DNA of 13,159 nucleotides from Pseudomonadota bacterium (GCA_023387715.1 JAEWHQ010000001.1:1-13159), one strand, 5' to 3'. Counted from the first letter of the stretch, positions 1-7,759 are shown. Numbers and translations are program-made. The notes: generated from the sequence alone by a model not told the origin.

Positions 1-1551
1 TGTTTGGTTTCAGGTTCGCTGAATTATCGTCCGGTGACATTGCTGATCGTTGTGTCACTGGTGGCGCTCACAGGTTTCCTGTTCGTCAACACGTCCAGCG
101 AATTGGCGCCGGAAGAAGATTCAGGCGCCTTGTTCTCGATGTTTAATGCGCCGCAATATGCGACATCGGCCTATACCAACCTTTATGCCAAGCAGATTGA
201 TGAGCTGACGCAGGACCTGCCGGAATTGCAAACGCGCTTCAACATTGTCGGCATGGGCGGCGGTACAACGCAGGGTATTGCGCTTTGGGTTCTGGATGAC
301 TGGAAAGACAGAACACGTAGCCAGAAGGAAATTCAGACAGATCTGACCAACCGTATTGATAAAGTCGCTGGTGTGCAGGCGTTCATTTTTGCGCCGCCTT
401 CATTGCCGGGTACTGGTGGCGGTCTGCCGATTTCTATTGCATTGCAGTCAACCGGTCCTTCTGATCAGGTTTTTGAAATCGCTGAAGAAATCAAAAATGC
501 TGCTCAGGCTAAGGGCGAGTTCATTATCGTTCAAAACTCGCTTTCTTATAATGCACCGCAAACCACGGTTTCCATTGACCGTGATCGTGCAGCTGCATTG
601 GGCTTGAATATTAGTGAAATTGGCTCAACCCTTGGTGTACTGACCGCGGGGGCTTCTTTCGTGAAGTTTGACCGCGATTCACACAGCTATGATGTGATCA
701 CGCAGGTGCCTGATGAATACCGTGCCAACCCTGAAAAGCTGGGCGACTATTATGTCCGCAGTGCTTCAGGTGAAATGGTGCCGCTGTCAGCAGTCATCAA
801 TGTGTCAGAAAATGCCTCTCCGGCGGCGATTGAACAGTTTAACCAGCTGAACTCTGCAACCATTTCTGCATTGCCTATGCCAGGCGTTACAACCGGTCAG
901 GGGCTGTCGACATTGCTGGAAGTTGCGCGTGACAAGATGCCGGAAGGTTTCTTCATCGACTATTCCGGTCAGTCACGTCTGGAAGTGGAGCAGGGCAACA
1001 CGATTGCGATTGCTTTCGGTTTGGCTGTTATCGTGATTTATCTGGTGCTGGCTGCACAGTTTGAAAGCTTCCGCGATCCGCTGATCATTATGATGTCAGT
1101 GCCGCTGTCGATTTTCGGTGCGATGGTGCCTTTGAATCTGGGTTTAGGTACGCTCAATATTTATACGCAGGTAGGGCTGATCACGCTGATCGGGTTGATT
1201 ACCAAGCATGGTATTCTGATGGTGGAATTTGCCAATCAGCAGCGTGAGCTTGGTCTTTCCCGCCGTGAAGCGATCATTAAGTCGGCTGAAACCCGTCTGC
1301 GTCCGATTTTGATGACAACCGCTGCTATGGCGCTTGGTGTTGTGCCGTTGATTCTGGCATCGGGTGCAGGTGCAGCCGCTCGTTATTCGATGGGCTTGGT
1401 GATCTTCACCGGTGTGACCGTTGGTACTGTCTTCACCCTGTTTGTGGTGCCGATGTTCTATACGTTCATTGCGAAAAAAGACGTAGCGCCAACAATGGAA
1501 AGCGCTGCAACCGGACATGAAAATACGGATGCCTCACCGTCACAGGCATAA
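1..1551 (+). CDS. RND (HAE1-type) multidrug efflux permease, C-terminal half, 5'-truncated
   Basis: Inner-membrane subunit of a tripartite, proton-driven RND pump that exports drugs and other amphiphiles. The frame is open from base 1, so the gene enters from the left. About 516 residues are visible of the roughly 1,040 usual for the family. They start at the first membrane helix of the second repeat (YRPVTLLIVVSLVALTGFLF), followed by the large periplasmic porter region. The final helix bundle comes next, with YLVLAAQFESFRDP (about 347-360), GLITKHGILMVEFANQ (about 397-412) and RLRPILMTTAAMALGVVPL (about 432-450), all close to AcrB-type motifs. The proton-relay aspartates lie in the missing half. 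The tail is short and polar, and a strong terminator follows. The substrate cannot be told from this half, and the adaptor gene, if linked, lies outside the window. Confidence 0.95.
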   Translation, partial: CLVSGSLNYRPVTLLIVVSLVALTGFLFVNTSSELAPEEDSGALFSMFNAPQYATSAYTNLYAKQIDELTQDLPELQTRFNIVGMGGGTTQGIALWVLDDWKDRTRSQKEIQTDLTNRIDKVAGVQAFIFAPPSLPGTGGGLPISIALQSTGPSDQVFEIAEEIKNAAQAKGEFIIVQNSLSYNAPQTTVSIDRDRAAALGLNISEIGSTLGVLTAGASFVKFDRDSHSYDVITQVPDEYRANPEKLGDYYVRSASGEMVPLSAVINVSENASPAAIEQFNQLNSATISALPMPGVTTGQGLSTLLEVARDKMPEGFFIDYSGQSRLEVEQGNTIAIAFGLAVIVIYLVLAAQFESFRDPLIIMMSVPLSIFGAMVPLNLGLGTLNIYTQVGLITLIGLITKHGILMVEFANQQRELGLSRREAIIKSAETRLRPILMTTAAMALGVVPLILASGAGAAARYSMGLVIFTGVTVGTVFTLFVVPMFYTFIAKKDVAPTMESAATGHENTDASPSQA

Positions 1552-1578
1552 GTGACCGGAATGTCAAAATAATGAGAG

Positions 1579-1608
1579 GGCGGGCTGGTTAAACAGCCCG
1601 CCTTTTTT
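1579..1608 (+). terminator. Intrinsic terminator after the RND permease
   Basis: A perfect 9-bp GC-rich stem (GGCGGGCTG with CAGCCCGCC) closes a 6-base loop and is followed directly by six T residues. It lies 27 bases after the permease stop codon and is the cleanest + strand terminator in the window. The flavin monooxygenase downstream therefore probably has its own promoter. Confidence 0.93.
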
Positions 1609-1668
1609 GTTGCACATAAAAGTCATATTTTGGTGAGGGGCACTTGTATTGTCTTTCATGCAATCCAT

Positions 1669-2679
1669 ATGAAACACATGACACCTTTATCCGTTCTAGA
1701 CCTTTCCCCTGTGCCTGCTGGCAGCACGCCGGCTCAGTCTCTGCGCAACACTGCAGAACTCGCACAACTTGCAGAAAAACTCGGCTACCATCGTTATTGG
1801 CTGGCCGAGCATCATAATATGCCGGGCATTGCCAGTGCCGCGACTTCCGTTGTCATTGGCCATGTGGCGTCGAAAACCAGTACAATCCGTGTGGGTGCTG
1901 GCGGCATTATGCTGCCCAATCATGCGCCATTGGTGGTGGCCGAACAATTCGGTACGCTGGCCTCGCTCTATCCGGGCCGCATTGATTTAGGCCTTGGGCG
2001 CGCGCCCGGTACTGATCAATTTACCGCACATGCACTGCGCAGAAACCTCAACAGCGATGCCAATGCTTTTCCGCAGGATGTGGTGGAACTGATGGGCTAT
2101 TTCCGCCCTGTTGAAGAAGGCCAGCGCGTACAGGCTGTGCCGGGTGGCGGGCTTGATGTGCCGGTCTGGATTTTGGGCTCCAGTCTTTTTGGTGCGCAAT
2201 TGGCCGCGATGCTTGGTTTGCCTTATGCTTTTGCATCTCATTTTGCACCGGCAGATATGGAACGTGCGATTGATATTTATCGTGAGCGTTTTGAGCCATC
2301 GGAATATCTCGATAAGCCATATGTCATGGTTGGCCTGAACGTGATTGCCGCTGACACGGATGAAGAAGCACAGTTTCTGTTTTCGTCACAATTGCAGGCT
2401 TTTGTAAATTTGCGTACCGGTAAACCGGGTTTGCTGCCAGCACCGGTTGAAGGCTATATGCAAAATCTGGACGCATCGGCGCAATCGGTGATCCAACATG
2501 CGCTTTCATGTCGTGTGGTGGGGGATGCGGAAAGCGTTGGTGCTGGTATTCGCGATTTTATCAAACGCACAGGCGTTGATGAATTGATGCTGACCGGCAT
2601 GATTTATGATCATCAAAAGCGTATGCGTTCATATGAAATTGCTGCGCAGTCTTATGCCAAAGTGTCTGCTGCTTCCTGA
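1669..2679 (+). CDS. yhbW: LLM-class flavin-dependent oxidoreductase, YhbW-like
   Basis: Cytoplasmic luciferase-like monooxygenase expected to use reduced FMN supplied by a separate reductase; the substrate is unknown. The 336-residue product opens with [14 protein letters not shown] and contains [39 protein letters not shown] and [17 protein letters not shown] in the first 130 residues. A later stretch reads [27 protein letters not shown] recall these blocks as closely matching E. coli YhbW. The ATG at 1669 is chosen because homologues begin a few residues before LSVLDLSP. The ATG at 1678 is nearly as good, and an upstream TTG at 1630 would add residues not seen in the family. No strong ribosome-binding site precedes either ATG. 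The 3' end overlaps the convergent LysR gene by 28 bases. There is no functional link to its neighbours. Confidence 0.9.
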   Translation: MKHMTPLSVLDLSPVPAGSTPAQSLRNTAELAQLAEKLGYHRYWLAEHHNMPGIASAATSVVIGHVASKTSTIRVGAGGIMLPNHAPLVVAEQFGTLASLYPGRIDLGLGRAPGTDQFTAHALRRNLNSDANAFPQDVVELMGYFRPVEEGQRVQAVPGGGLDVPVWILGSSLFGAQLAAMLGLPYAFASHFAPADMERAIDIYRERFEPSEYLDKPYVMVGLNVIAADTDEEAQFLFSSQLQAFVNLRTGKPGLLPAPVEGYMQNLDASAQSVIQHALSCRVVGDAESVGAGIRDFIKRTGVDELMLTGMIYDHQKRMRSYEIAAQSYAKVSAAS

Positions 2680-3581
2680 TTGACTTCTGTTCCGCTGATT
2701 TCGGAGAGAAGCCAGTTTTTAAATGCCTTCACCGTTGGCGGTTGCTGGCGCGTTTTAGGCGTTACAAAATAATAATGGCTAAGGCTTTTAATCTTATGCG
2801 GCCAGACAGCAACAAGCTGTCCGGCCGCAATTTCTGCATGGATCAAAAATTCCGGCATCAAAGCAATGCCAAGACCGGCAATGCAGGCCTGACTGACATT
2901 GGAAAACTGCTCAAATCGCATTGAACTATGCGGTGGCTGCTCAATGCCCAGTGTTTTAAACCAGTGCGCCCATGCATTGGGGCGTGAAGCCAGATGAAAA
3001 AGCGGCATTTTAAGAAGATCAGCCGGATCATGCACCGGATGCGCCTGTAAAAATGCAGGACTGCAAACCGGCAACACTGTTTCATCCATTAAAAACTCAA
3101 AATCAGCATCCGGCCAATCAGGTTGGCCGATATGAATGGCTGCATCGAGTTTTTCTTTTTCGAAGTCCGCTTTGCCAATACGGGTCGAAAAATTCAGAAT
3201 AATGTCAGGATATTGCGCGACAAAGCGCGGTATTTTCGGGATCAGCCAGCGTGTGCCAAAAGTGGGCAAAAGGGCTAAATTCAGCGTATTGCTGCCCATA
3301 TGGCTCATCATGTTTAAGGATGCAGCGCGAATAGCGGCAAGGGCAGGCCGTATGGCTTGCAAATAGATGCGACCGGCCTCAGTTAAGGTAACCTGCCTGC
3401 TGTTTCTCTCAAATAAAGCAATATTAAGCTGTGCTTCAAGGGCAGCAATCTGGCGGCTGACAGCGCCTTGCGTCAGGCTGAGTTCATCTGCCGCTTCAGA
3501 AAAACTTTCATAGCGGCTGACGGCATCAAATGCTGCCAATGCCTTGGTGGATGGGAGGAGCCGTCGCGATACTGATGTCAT
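2652..3581 (-). CDS. LysR-family transcriptional regulator (GcvA-like), probable regulator of glutarate genes
   Basis: DNA-binding regulator of 309 residues, a normal LysR length. The N-terminal winged helix-turn-helix (about residues 15-75) reads [20 protein letters not shown], then [19 protein letters not shown], then [19 protein letters not shown]. The rest is a periplasmic-binding-protein-like effector domain. The N-terminal [17 protein letters not shown] resembles the GcvA subgroup. It is divergent from gcdH with 102 bases between start codons, the usual arrangement for a LysR gene and its target. In Pseudomonas putida a LysR-type protein, GcdR, controls gcdHG in response to glutarate, so an equivalent role is inferred here. 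The inverted repeat at 3578-3612 covers this gene's own start codon, which suggests autoregulation. The ligand is inferred from context only. Confidence 0.93.
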   Translation of the reverse strand: MTSVSRRLLPSTKALAAFDAVSRYESFSEAADELSLTQGAVSRQIAALEAQLNIALFERNSRQVTLTEAGRIYLQAIRPALAAIRAASLNMMSHMGSNTLNLALLPTFGTRWLIPKIPRFVAQYPDIILNFSTRIGKADFEKEKLDAAIHIGQPDWPDADFEFLMDETVLPVCSPAFLQAHPVHDPADLLKMPLFHLASRPNAWAHWFKTLGIEQPPHSSMRFEQFSNVSQACIAGLGIALMPEFLIHAEIAAGQLVAVWPHKIKSLSHYYFVTPKTRQQPPTVKAFKNWLLSEISGTEVNQEAADTLA

Positions 3582-3612
3582 TCATCTATGATTAAACGGA
3601 ATAGATGAATGA
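3578..3612. promoter_or_regulatory. Predicted LysR operator: 12-bp perfect inverted repeat with T-N11-A core
   Basis: The arms TCATTCATCTAT (3578-3589) and ATAGATGAATGA (3601-3612) are exact reverse complements, separated by 11 bases. The inner edges give T(3589)-N11-A(3601), the classical LysR-family box. The centre is at 3595, about 64 bases upstream of the start site expected from the promoter at 3624-3652, which is the usual place for a LysR recognition site. The left arm includes the regulator's own ATG, so bound protein could also block its own expression. Symmetry and position are seen; binding is inferred. Confidence 0.72.
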
Positions 3613-3623
3613 GTAAACATAGA

Positions 3624-3652
3624 TTGCCGAAAATACTGACTGATTGCATAAT
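3624..3652 (+). promoter_or_regulatory. Candidate sigma-70-type promoter of gcdH
   Basis: A -35-like TTGCCG (3624-3629) and a -10-like CATAAT (3647-3652) are separated by 17 bases. Transcription would start near 3659, giving a leader of about 25 bases that holds the purine-rich ribosome-binding site just before the ATG at 3684. The weak -35 match fits a promoter that needs an activator. The match is by eye only. Confidence 0.45.
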
Positions 3653-3683
3653 CGGCTATTATTTTTGGAGAGGCAGGAACACT

Positions 3684-4868
3684 ATGTCACGCGCAAGTTT
3701 TGTTTGGGATGATCCGTTATTGCTGGATGACCAATTGACTGAAGATGAACGGATGATCCGTGATTCAGCCAGAGGTTTTGCCGCTGATGTGCTGATGCCG
3801 CGTATTGAAAAAGCCTATATGGAAGAATCAACCGATCCGGAATTGTTCCGTATGATGGGGCAGGCGGGTTTGCTCGGTGTGACATTGCCGGAAGAATATG
3901 GTGCTGCTGATGCCAGCTATGTAGCTTACGGGCTGGTGGCGCGCGAAGTCGAACGTATTGATTCCGGTTACCGCTCGATGATGAGCGTGCAGTCCTCTTT
4001 GGTGATTTACCCGATTTACGCTTATGGCTCTGATGAGCAACGCAAGAAATATCTGCCGGGTCTGGTTTCCGGTGAATTGATCGGTTGCTTTGGCCTGACT
4101 GAGCCTGATGCAGGTTCTGATCCGGCAGGTATGAAAACCCGCGCCGAGAAAATTGACGGTGGCTACCGTCTGACCGGCACCAAAATGTGGATTTCCAATT
4201 CGCCGATTGCGGATGTTTTTGTGGTCTGGGCGAAGTCTGCTGCACATGACAATCAGATCCGTGGTTTTGTACTTGAAAAGGGCATGAAGGGGCTTTCTGC
4301 GCCAAAAATTGGTGGCAAATTATCGTTGCGTGCTTCCATCACCGGTGAAGTGGTGATGGACGGTGTTGAAGTGGGTGAAGACGCATTGCTGCCGAATGTT
4401 TCAGGGCTGAAAGGGCCGTTTGGCTGCCTTAACCGTGCGCGCTACGGAATTTCATGGGGTGTGATGGGTGCGGCTGAAGATTGCTGGCATCGTGCGCGTC
4501 AATATGGACTTGATCGCAAGCAATTTGGCAAGCCATTGGCCGGAACACAGCTTTATCAAAAGAAGCTGGCCGATATGATGACCGAAATCACCCTTGGTCT
4601 TCAGGCAAGTCTGCGGGTTGGTCGCCTGATGGATGAAGACCGTATGGCACCGGATATGATTTCGCTGATTAAACGCAACAATTGTGGCAAAGCGCTCGAT
4701 ATTGCCCGTCATGCCCGTGATATGCACGGCGGTAATGGTATTCAGATTGAATATCATGTGATGCGCCACGCCCAAAACCTTGAAACCGTGAATACTTATG
4801 AAGGTACGCATGATGTTCATGCGCTGATTTTAGGTCGTGCGCAGACAGGTATTCAGGCTTTTTATTAA
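3684..4868 (+). CDS. gcdH: Glutaryl-CoA dehydrogenase
   Basis: FAD-dependent acyl-CoA dehydrogenase that oxidises and decarboxylates glutaryl-CoA to crotonyl-CoA in lysine, tryptophan and glutarate breakdown, passing electrons to ETF. The 394-residue product has the family's usual length. Diagnostic segments are [31 protein letters not shown] (FAD and substrate region), [58 protein letters not shown] and the C-terminal [20 protein letters not shown]. The last carries the catalytic glutamate at about residue 373 and nearly matches human GCDH. The ATG at 3684 is chosen because [17 protein letters not shown] is the usual start and a GGAGAGGCAGG ribosome-binding region lies just upstream. The longer frame from 3609 would run through the operator and promoter. 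It is divergent from the LysR gene and followed by the CoA-transferase. Confidence 0.96.
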   Translation: MSRASFVWDDPLLLDDQLTEDERMIRDSARGFAADVLMPRIEKAYMEESTDPELFRMMGQAGLLGVTLPEEYGAADASYVAYGLVAREVERIDSGYRSMMSVQSSLVIYPIYAYGSDEQRKKYLPGLVSGELIGCFGLTEPDAGSDPAGMKTRAEKIDGGYRLTGTKMWISNSPIADVFVVWAKSAAHDNQIRGFVLEKGMKGLSAPKIGGKLSLRASITGEVVMDGVEVGEDALLPNVSGLKGPFGCLNRARYGISWGVMGAAEDCWHRARQYGLDRKQFGKPLAGTQLYQKKLADMMTEITLGLQASLRVGRLMDEDRMAPDMISLIKRNNCGKALDIARHARDMHGGNGIQIEYHVMRHAQNLETVNTYEGTHDVHALILGRAQTGIQAFY

Positions 4869-4894
4869 GTTTACCATGACCGGTTGGTGATTGT

Positions 4895-4929
4895 GCCCGC
4901 TCGCAACATTGCGCGCGGGCTTTTGTTTT
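4895..4929 (+). terminator. Intrinsic terminator or attenuator between gcdH and the CoA-transferase
   Basis: The arms at 4895-4904 and 4911-4920 form a 10-bp stem with one mismatch around a 6-base loop, followed by TTTTGTTTT. It lies 26 bases after gcdH and ends about 15 bases before the transferase start codon. It could reduce read-through and lower transferase expression relative to gcdH. No clear promoter is visible between the hairpin and the transferase gene, so partial read-through is the simplest reading. Confidence 0.78.
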
Positions 4930-4944
4930 AAAAGGACGTTTGAG

Positions 4945-6093
4945 ATGGAGAATACACCACTGGCAGGGCTGAAAGTGATTGAGCTTGCCCGTATTTTAGC
5001 CGGCCCTTGGGTGGGGCAAACTTTGTCGGATTTAGGTGCTGATGTCATCAAGGTCGAAAGTCCTGAAGGTGATGATACCCGCACATGGGGGCCGCCTTAT
5101 TTCGACGTAGAGGGCGAGCAATCAGCAGCTTATTTTCATGGCTGCAATCGCGGTAAGCGTTCGGTTACGGCTGATTTTCGTGACGTACAAGGTCAGGAGC
5201 TGGTGCGTGAATTGGTCGGTCAGGCCGATGTTCTGATTGAAAACTTCAAACTTGGCGGCTTGGAAAAATACGGGCTTGATTATGAAAGCCTTAAGAAAAT
5301 CAACCCGCGGCTGATTTATTGCTCAATCACCGGTTTTGGCCATGACGGCCCTTATGCGGAGCGGGCAGGTTATGATTTTATGATACAGGGCATGGCCGGT
5401 ATTATGGATTTAACCGGCGAGCCGGATCGCGAGCCACAGAAAATCGGTGTGGCTTTTGCTGATATTTTTACCGGTCTTTATAGTGTGATTGCCATTCAGT
5501 CAGCACTGATGATGCGTGAGCGCACAGGCCATGGGCAACATATTGATATGGCCTTGTTTGATTGTATGACGGCTGTACTGGCCAATCAGGGCATGAATTA
5601 TCTTGCAACGGGCAAAGCACCAAAACGCATGGGCAATGCGCATCCCAATATCGCGCCATATCAGACATTGCCGGTGTCTGACGGTTATTTCATCATTGCT
5701 TGTGGCAATGACGGACAATTTGCAAAACTGGCCAAACTGCTCGGACTTGATGGTGTGGCGGAAGATGAAAACTATGCTACCAATGCGGCGCGCGTTAAAA
5801 ACCGCGAAAGTCTGACCGCCATGCTGGAAGAAAAAACGCGGGGCTGGAGCCGTGATGCTTTGTTGGCTGAACTGGAAAAAGTAAAGGTTCCGGCTGGGCC
5901 GATTAATTCGGTCGCAGATGTTTTTAGCGATCCGCAATTTATCGCGCGCAATATGCAGACCAATCCGCAAAATGTGCCGGGCTTGCGCACCCCGATCAAG
6001 TTTTCCGATGCTGTCTTAAATCTCGACAAACGCTCACCCATGCTTGGGGAACATAATGCAGAAATTGCTGAGCTTCTTAAAAAGGGTAGGTGA
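4945..6093 (+). CDS. CaiB/BaiF family (class III) CoA-transferase, probable succinyl-CoA:glutarate CoA-transferase
   Basis: Moves CoA between carboxylic acids; here most likely from succinyl-CoA to glutarate, making the substrate of GcdH. The 382-residue product starts with LAGLKVIELARILAGPWVGQ and TLSDLGADVIKVESPEGDDT, the typical first lobe of the fold. It continues with FHGCNRGKRSVTADFRD, DVLIENFKLGGLEKYGLDY and LIYCSITGFGHDGPYAERAGYD across residues 64-144. VAFADIFTGLYS (about 169-180) holds the conserved catalytic aspartate, about D173, equivalent to D152 of AMACR. The start at 4945 is supported by an AAAGGA site 8-13 bases upstream; a longer frame from 4891 would begin inside the terminator. 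The gcdH neighbour and the divergent LysR gene match the gcdR-gcdHG arrangement of pseudomonads and the human SUGCT/GCDH pair. The family is certain; the substrate is inferred from context. Confidence 0.92.
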   Translation: MENTPLAGLKVIELARILAGPWVGQTLSDLGADVIKVESPEGDDTRTWGPPYFDVEGEQSAAYFHGCNRGKRSVTADFRDVQGQELVRELVGQADVLIENFKLGGLEKYGLDYESLKKINPRLIYCSITGFGHDGPYAERAGYDFMIQGMAGIMDLTGEPDREPQKIGVAFADIFTGLYSVIAIQSALMMRERTGHGQHIDMALFDCMTAVLANQGMNYLATGKAPKRMGNAHPNIAPYQTLPVSDGYFIIACGNDGQFAKLAKLLGLDGVAEDENYATNAARVKNRESLTAMLEEKTRGWSRDALLAELEKVKVPAGPINSVADVFSDPQFIARNMQTNPQNVPGLRTPIKFSDAVLNLDKRSPMLGEHNAEIAELLKKGR

Positions 6094-6124
6094 AACAAAA
6101 AAGCGGCCTGAAATTCAGGCCGCT
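6094..6124 (-). terminator. Intrinsic terminator of the small acidic-protein gene
   Basis: A perfect 10-bp stem (AGCGGCCTGA at 6102-6111 with TCAGGCCGCT at 6115-6124) has a tight 3-base loop. On the minus strand it is followed by a run of T residues broken by one G, and preceded by an A/T-rich segment. On the + strand it is followed by A residues, so it should serve the minus-strand gene. It could still act as a 3' RNA barrier for the CoA-transferase, whose stop codon it abuts. Confidence 0.85.
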
Positions 6125-6134
6125 ATAAAAAAAA

Positions 6135-6413
6135 TTAGTGATAGCTTGGTGCTTCGTCATCTTCGTCTTCATCAGGGTCGATGATGTCGGCAAGACCATA
6201 TTCTTCAACATCGGCCAGAAACGCATCCCATGCTTCCTGATCGGTTTCAAACAGGTCTTCATAAACAAAAGAAATGTCATCTTCATCAATGACTTCCAGT
6301 GTCCAGCCGTCTTCCTCTTCAAGGCGATAAATATCGACCTGAACAGTAATGTCGTCTTCCGTAAATTGCTGGGACAAGGCGGAGAGAATGAGATTGGAAT
6401 CTTGTTCGGTCAT
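6135..6413 (-). CDS. Small, highly acidic conserved-looking hypothetical protein
   Basis: I do not recognise a named family. The product has 92 residues, with 33 Asp or Glu, one Arg, one His and no Lys, so its pI must be very low. The sequence is otherwise ordered in character: an amphipathic N-terminal segment (SNLILSALSQQF), a probable strand pair (DITVQVDIYRL, GWTLEVIDEDD) and a helix (ETDQEAWDAFLADVEEYG). It ends in an acidic tail, IIDPDEDEDDEAPSYH. There is no signal peptide or membrane helix. The ATG at 6413 is chosen because GGA lies seven bases upstream of it; the TTG at 6425 is less likely. It has its own candidate promoter (6459-6487) and terminator. Codon use and a good ribosome-binding site support a real gene, and the function is open. 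Confidence 0.82.
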   Translation of the reverse strand: MTEQDSNLILSALSQQFTEDDITVQVDIYRLEEEDGWTLEVIDEDDISFVYEDLFETDQEAWDAFLADVEEYGLADIIDPDEDEDDEAPSYH

Positions 6414-6458
6414 ATCATTTTCCAAAAGCGGTTGTGAACGGTTGCATCTTTTAAAATG

Positions 6459-6487
6459 ACTATAACATTTTGTTTATGTTTTATAAA
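6459..6487 (-). promoter_or_regulatory. Candidate promoter of the small acidic-protein gene
   Basis: On the minus strand, TTTATA (6487-6482) and TATAGT (6464-6459) are 17 bases apart in a strongly A/T-rich stretch. Transcription would start near 6452, giving a leader of about 39 bases. The whole gap 6414-6540 is A/T-rich and holds no other gene that I can support. Confidence 0.35.
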
Positions 6488-6540
6488 TTGATATTCGTGT
6501 TTTCTAAAGACTATATGACTGTCATCTTGTTGATGAGATG

Positions 6541-6572
6541 AAAAAAAGCCGGAGCAATGAATGGCTCCGGCT
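6541..6572 (-). terminator. Intrinsic terminator of the exported nucleosidase gene
   Basis: The arms AGCCGGAGC (6547-6555) and GCTCCGGCT (6564-6572) form a perfect 9-bp stem around an 8-base loop. On the minus strand the stem is followed by a run of T residues. It lies about 65 bases after the nucleosidase stop codon and isolates that gene from the small acidic-protein gene. Confidence 0.9.
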
Positions 6573-6636
6573 CTTTGAAATTGCTGCATAAAATGACGGC
6601 TTGTGATTTGCCGTTACAAAACAGATTATTTTTGTT

Positions 6637-7527
6637 TTATTTCTCCGGCAGTGCCTTGATGAAGGCTGAAACGACAGCTGCGGAATTTGCTGAAGCCAAG
6701 CCCATAAAAGTGCCCATTTCGTTTTCGCCGTCACCGCCACCAGCAAGGTCGGAAAGCGAACGGAAGGCGATGAATGGCACGCCATTGGTATCAGCAACAT
6801 GCGCTACAGCGGCAGATTCCATATCCAGCACTGTGGCTTTAAAAGTGGCGAATGAGTATTCGCGGAAATCAGCATTATCGACAAATGCAGTGCCGGTCAC
6901 ACCATTGCCGCCTACGTGAATGACAGGGGCTTTGGAGAGGCATTTATTTTCTGCGACGCAATCTTTCAGCTTCACTTCTGCGGCCACTTTAGTGGCTGTC
7001 TCCAGTAGTTTGCCATCGGCTTTGAACCAGAATTTCTTTTCCATCTGGCCGCCATCGCGTGCGACGCTCACTTCACGCGGGAAGATCATGCCGTAATTTG
7101 GCAGCGTTGTCGGCATGAAGGAAGGGGTGGAGAATTTACCGTCGGTTTCGCGTGCGAAAACTGCTTCGAGATATTGTCCCCATTGTTCCGGCACAATCAC
7201 GTCGCCGATATTGAGGGACGGATCAACGCCACCGGCAATGCCGGAAAAGACTATCGCATTGATGTTGAATTTGTCGATTGCCATCTGGGTTGTCATAGCC
7301 GCATTGACCATGCTGACACCGGAGAGGAAGAGCACAACATCCTTGCCCTCAATTTTGCCGGTCAGAAACTTGGTGCCGTTCAGTTCAATTTCCTGACGGT
7401 CATTGAGCTTTTCTTGCAGGACAACCCACTCAGGTTCAAAAGCCGACATCACCGCGATGCGTGATGTGTCATCAGCAAAAGCCGATGTGCTGACAGTCAA
7501 GGCGAGGAGAGCAGGAATTAACTTCAT
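6637..7527 (-). CDS. Exported purine-nucleoside phosphorylase superfamily protein, MTA/SAH nucleosidase-like
   Basis: Probably cleaves the glycosidic bond of 5'-methylthioadenosine, S-adenosylhomocysteine or related nucleosides, but in the periplasm. The 296-residue product begins with a Sec signal peptide (MKLIPALLALTVSTSAFADD, probable cleavage after AFA at 18). Superfamily motifs follow in order: RIAVMSAFEPEW (acidic residues E31 and E33 near the MTAN catalytic-acid position), VFSGIAGGVDPSLNIGDVIVP (93-113), VLDMESAAVAHVA with M236/E237 matching the ribose-binding Met-Glu, and PFIAFRSLSDLAGG with D260 matching the purine-binding aspartate. It is longer than cytosolic MTAN (about 230 residues) because of the signal and an insertion at roughly 120-200. 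The only two cysteines, C190 and C196, lie in this insertion and could form a disulfide. The ATG is preceded by GAAGAGA. The substrate is not proven; a nucleoside-binding role without catalysis is possible. Confidence 0.88.
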   Translation of the reverse strand: MKLIPALLALTVSTSAFADDTSRIAVMSAFEPEWVVLQEKLNDRQEIELNGTKFLTGKIEGKDVVLFLSGVSMVNAAMTTQMAIDKFNINAIVFSGIAGGVDPSLNIGDVIVPEQWGQYLEAVFARETDGKFSTPSFMPTTLPNYGMIFPREVSVARDGGQMEKKFWFKADGKLLETATKVAAEVKLKDCVAENKCLSKAPVIHVGGNGVTGTAFVDNADFREYSFATFKATVLDMESAAVAHVADTNGVPFIAFRSLSDLAGGGDGENEMGTFMGLASANSAAVVSAFIKALPEK

Positions 7528-7654
7528 CTCAATGTCTCTTCATGAGTTGGTGCAGGTGATTATTATTGGCTGATAGTCGTGGTTGAAATCAAGCTTTAAG
7601 GCCAAGGCCGTATTCTTATTGATACGCTTATTTCAATTTAATGTTATGTAAAAA

Positions 7655-7696
7655 TAAAAATACTCCCATAATATCAATATGATGGGAGTATTTTTT
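7655..7696 (-). terminator. Long-stem terminator between purB and the nucleosidase gene
   Basis: The arms at 7656-7669 and 7682-7695 form a perfect 14-bp stem (core ATACTCCCAT with ATGGGAGTAT) with a 12-base A/T-rich loop. On the minus strand it is followed by a T run broken by one A, as expected for termination after purB. T residues also follow on the + strand, so it could work both ways. The rest of the gap 7528-7759 is A/T-rich and must hold the nucleosidase promoter, but no convincing -35/-10 pair was found. Confidence 0.87.
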
Positions 7697-7759
7697 ATAA
7701 AGTTAATTTAAATCCGAAAAGTGCGCATAAGATGGTTTCTTACCGGATTTTTGCGCGGG

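Noticed and set aside
3609..3683. A longer gcdH frame starting at the ATG at 3609, adding 25 residues
   Set aside because: It would start inside the operator arm and upstream of the likely promoter. The added residues do not look like the family, while the ATG at 3684 has a good ribosome-binding site and the usual N-terminus.
3682..4305. A 207-codon open frame on the minus strand inside gcdH
   Set aside because: It is antisense to a clear glutaryl-CoA dehydrogenase, has no ribosome-binding site or family motif, and reads like shadow-frame composition rich in Ser, His, Arg and Gln.
6102..6124. The hairpin after the CoA-transferase as a standard + strand terminator
   Set aside because: On the + strand it is followed by A residues rather than T residues; the T run lies on the minus strand, so it was assigned to the small acidic-protein gene.
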